Assembly (NCBI GenBank): GCA_964632355.1
Contig: CAZWBW010000037.1
Location: 1 to 24,962, forward strand
Length of the DNA stretch: 24,962 nucleotides
Reading direction: 5' to 3'
Origin: JALOAP01 sp964632355
Lineage (GTDB): Bacteria > Chloroflexota > Dehalococcoidia > Tepidiformales > Tepidiformaceae
The translations under genes were made by a program, and so were the position numbers. The notes below the pieces were generated by a model. That model did not search any database and had not been told where the DNA came from. It saw only the letters and a list, made by a program, of their open reading frames with translations. Shown one piece after another: positions 23,081 through 24,962 of the stretch; position 1 is the first letter of the stretch, and each line of letters begins with the position of its first letter.

Positions 23081-23101
23081 TGTGTTTTGGCCGGGGAATC
23101 G

Positions 23102-23596
23102 CTACGGGTACTCTACTTCGCCGTCTTCGTGTACCACGGCAACGGGCCGCTGGGTCTGCTCGACGGCGTCCTGGATGGTGGCAGCGCCGCGGAGCCGGGC
23201 GAAGAGGCCCTGGTCCTCCATGTCAGCGGGGAGCATGATGAGGTCGGCGTTCTGCTGGTCAGCATACTCGGCGAGTTCGTCGGCGCCCTTGTCCTGCGGA
23301 AGCCACCCGTAGGCTTCGACGCCCTGTTCGCGGGCACGGGCGACCTGCTCGGCGATGGGGTGGCGCCCGGCGCGTTCGAGATCCTCCTCGGTGAGGCGGT
23401 CGGGCCACAGCGATTCGTCGGTGTCGCCGGACCACTCGGTCGGCATGGGCTTGGCGAAGACCTGGGCGGCATCGATGTCGTAGAGAATCAGGCGCGCCTG
23501 GGCCTGGCTTGCGGTCTCGATCGCAGCATCGACAACGCTGTCGTAGCGGCCATCTTCGGATGTGTACGCGATGATGCAAGTGGGCGCAGTGGTCAT
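23102..23596 (-). CDS. UspA-like stress protein
   Basis: A 164-residue protein with the alpha/beta pattern of universal stress proteins. It has a first strand TCIIAYTSEDGRYDSVVDAA, a second strand ARLILYDID, a long insertion (KPMPTEWSGDTDESLWPDRLTEEDLERAGRH), then ADLIMLPADM and a last strand RPVAVVHED. The usual ATP loop G-x2-G-x9-G-(S/T) is not clearly present: the matching place reads DQGLFARLRGAATIQ. Nucleotide binding is therefore doubtful. The ATG at 23596 is preceded by CTGGAGGTGC; the longer open frame upstream lacks a ribosome site. It converges on the hemerythrin gene, and a stress role fits both, but no direct link is shown. Confidence 0.72.
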   Translation of the reverse strand: MTTAPTCIIAYTSEDGRYDSVVDAAIETASQAQARLILYDIDAAQVFAKPMPTEWSGDTDESLWPDRLTEEDLERAGRHPIAEQVARAREQGVEAYGWLPQDKGADELAEYADQQNADLIMLPADMEDQGLFARLRGAATIQDAVEQTQRPVAVVHEDGEVEYP

Positions 23597-23608
23597 GTCG
23601 CACCTCCA

Positions 23609-23620
23609 GAGAGTGCTCTC
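23609..23620. repeat. Small palindrome before the UspA-like gene
   Basis: GAGAG-TG-CTCTC (23609-23620), a dyad directly upstream of the ribosome site of the UspA-like gene. It could be an operator or a hairpin limiting translation. It is too short to be sure. Confidence 0.3.
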
Positions 23621-23781
23621 GTTCGTTTGTATTGGGGTAACCATCGCACGCGCATTACGGCGGGAGTGCGGGCGTGCACGCGGCATGCCAGCAGGTTGGA
23701 GGGGTGGCGCAGCACAGCGCCTGACATGAGGCTGTAACCCGGCCGGGGCGAAGCAGCCTCGCGACTTCCGGCGCGACCCCC

Positions 23782-23787
23782 TACAGT
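23782..23787 (+). promoter_or_regulatory. Possible -10 box for glgX
   Basis: TACAGT, 38 bases before the ATG at 23826. No convincing -35 precedes it. The remainder of the 229-bp gap between the UspA-like gene and glgX shows no gene. Confidence 0.25.
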
Positions 23788-23825
23788 GTTCTTCCCGACT
23801 ATTCAGGAAGCGAGAGACACCGGCG

Positions 23826-24962
23826 ATGGCTGGCGACTACGAGGTGGAGTTTCGAACGCTCCCGGGGGCGCCCTACCCGTTGGGGGCGACGTGGGACGGG
23901 AGTGGCGTCAATTTCGCCCTGTTCTCGGAACACGCGGTGCGCGTGGAACTCTGCTTCTTCGACCGTAGAGACCCGTCCCGCCAGATCGCTTCCATCCCGA
24001 TGCGGGAGCAGACTGACTTCGTATGGCACGTGTACGTGCCCGAAGCGCGGCCGGGCTTCCTGTATGGCTATCGCGTGTACGGGCCGTTCGACCCGGCGCG
24101 GGGACTGCGGTTCAACTACCACAAGCTGCTGCTCGACCCGTACGCGAAAGCGATCTCGGGGACGGTCGAGTGGTCGGATGCGATGTTCGGCTACCCCCAG
24201 GACGCGGGAGAGGACCGCGACCTCCACTTCGACCCGACCGACAGCGCGCCGGGGATGCCGAAATGTGTGGTCATCGAACCGGCGTTTTCGTGGGGCGACG
24301 ATCGGCCGCCGCGCATCCCGTGGCACAAGACGGTGATCTACGAGTGCCACGTCAAGGGCTTCACGCAGCTCAATAAGGACCTCCCGCCCGAGATTCGCGG
24401 GACGTACGCCGGGCTGGCCGACCACCGCACGATTCGATACCTGAAGGATCTCGGCGTCACCTCCATCGAGCTGATGCCGGTGCACCACTTCATCCACGAC
24501 AAGCACCTGCGCGACCGGGGGCTGGTGAACTACTGGGGGTACAACACCATCGGCTACTTCGCGCCGGACCCGCGGTACTCGTCGGACAAGAGCCCGGCCG
24601 GGGCGGTGAACGAGTTCAAGACGATGGTGAAGACCCTCCACCGCGAGGGCTTCGAAGTCATTCTCGACGTGGTTTACAACCACACCGCCGAGGGGAACCA
24701 CCTTGGGCCCACGCTCGCCTTCCGCGGTATCGACAACCTGTCGTACTACCGGCTCACGGGGGACGGGCGCTTCTACATGGACTACACGGGCACCGGGAAC
24801 ACGCTGAACATGCTGCACCCCCGGGTCATCCAGATGATCATGGACAGCCTGCGCTACTGGGTGCTCGAGATGCACGTCGACGGGTTCCGGTTCGACCTCG
24901 CCGCCGCGCTCGCCCGCGAGCTGCACGACGTCGACCGGCTGTCGGCGTTCTTCGACATCATC
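23826..24962 (+). CDS. glgX: Glycogen debranching enzyme GlgX (partial, 3' end outside window)
   Basis: Hydrolyses alpha-1,6 branches of glycogen limit dextrins in the cytoplasm. The first 379 residues are present, about half of the usual 700. An N-terminal CBM48-type beta domain (PLGATWDGSGVNFALFSEHA at about 18-37; YGYRVYGPFDP) is followed by the GH13 barrel: KTVIYECHVKGFT, GVTSIELMPVHHF, NYWGYNTIGYFAPDPRYS. Further GH13 regions are DVVYNHT (281-287) and DGFRFDLA with the catalytic nucleophile Asp357. The general acid lies beyond the edge. The ATG has a weak purine-rich GAGAGACACCGG upstream. No other glycogen gene is visible in the window, so its pathway neighbours, if clustered, lie to the right. 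Confidence 0.93.
   Translation, partial: MAGDYEVEFRTLPGAPYPLGATWDGSGVNFALFSEHAVRVELCFFDRRDPSRQIASIPMREQTDFVWHVYVPEARPGFLYGYRVYGPFDPARGLRFNYHKLLLDPYAKAISGTVEWSDAMFGYPQDAGEDRDLHFDPTDSAPGMPKCVVIEPAFSWGDDRPPRIPWHKTVIYECHVKGFTQLNKDLPPEIRGTYAGLADHRTIRYLKDLGVTSIELMPVHHFIHDKHLRDRGLVNYWGYNTIGYFAPDPRYSSDKSPAGAVNEFKTMVKTLHREGFEVILDVVYNHTAEGNHLGPTLAFRGIDNLSYYRLTGDGRFYMDYTGTGNTLNMLHPRVIQMIMDSLRYWVLEMHVDGFRFDLAAALARELHDVDRLSAFFDII

Noticed and set aside
23597..23686. 30-codon N-terminal extension of the UspA-like frame
   Set aside because: Not conserved-looking; the internal ATG at 23596 has a strong ribosome site and starts directly at the first strand of the fold.

Overview
The window is high-GC bacterial chromosome (GC content judged by eye, not computed) with tightly packed housekeeping and accessory genes. 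Starts are often GTG or TTG, and codon third positions are strongly G/C. The gene set includes a NodI/NodJ-type ABC pair, a TPR protein with an acidic tail, a DUF72 protein, GlgX and a bacterial Ino1. This fits a member of Chloroflexota (Tepidiforma/Dehalococcoidia/Thermomicrobia-like), but that placement is inference and no marker gene here fixes it. I saw no rRNA, tRNA, CRISPR array, insertion sequence, phage module or replication origin.

Layout. 1-1271 (-): inositol-3-phosphate synthase, cut by the window edge and carrying an in-frame N-terminal helix-turn-helix. 1366-1563 (-): remnant of a lost gene. 1612-5516 (-): uvrD/pcrA-like helicase, mscS-like channel and DUF72 gene, read in that order; a 10-N assembly gap lies in helicase motif Ia. 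5649-6933 (+): membrane zinc-ribbon protein and DinB-like protein, converging on a zinc alcohol dehydrogenase (6988-8067, -). 8308-8931 (+): internally duplicated membrane protein. 9005-10719 (-): ABC exporter pair. 11003-11872 (-): TPR protein, divergent from a cysteine-cluster protein (11953-12567, +). 12614-15586 (+): EamA transporter, VOC protein and DEAD-box helicase. 15626-19840 (-): GlsB-type membrane protein, PriA and an MFS transporter. 19948-22424 (+): an apparent operon of amidohydrolase, membrane protein with a probable CTG start, and exonuclease III. 22553-23032 (+): hemerythrin-like protein, converging on a UspA-like protein (23102-23596, -). 23826 to the edge (+): GlgX, partial.

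How genes work together. DNA maintenance is spread over three loci (UvrD/PcrA, PriA, XthA) without an obvious shared operon. The stress-related genes (GlsB-like, hemerythrin, USP-like, MscS) also stand as separate units. Convergent pairs are separated by strong GC-rich hairpins at 6936-6964, 8954-8982, 15618-15643 and 23053-23080.

The most unusual item is the left edge. A Cro/C1-like HTH of about 60 residues is fused in frame to inositol-3-phosphate synthase. A perfect 7-3-7 inverted repeat (TAACGAA-TTT-TTCGTTA) lies between the apparent -35 and -10 of the same gene. This suggests an enzyme that controls its own promoter. The fusion and the repeat are read directly from the sequence; the regulatory circuit is inference. 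Several promoters here also look leaderless, with a TANNNT-like box 6-7 nt before the start codon.
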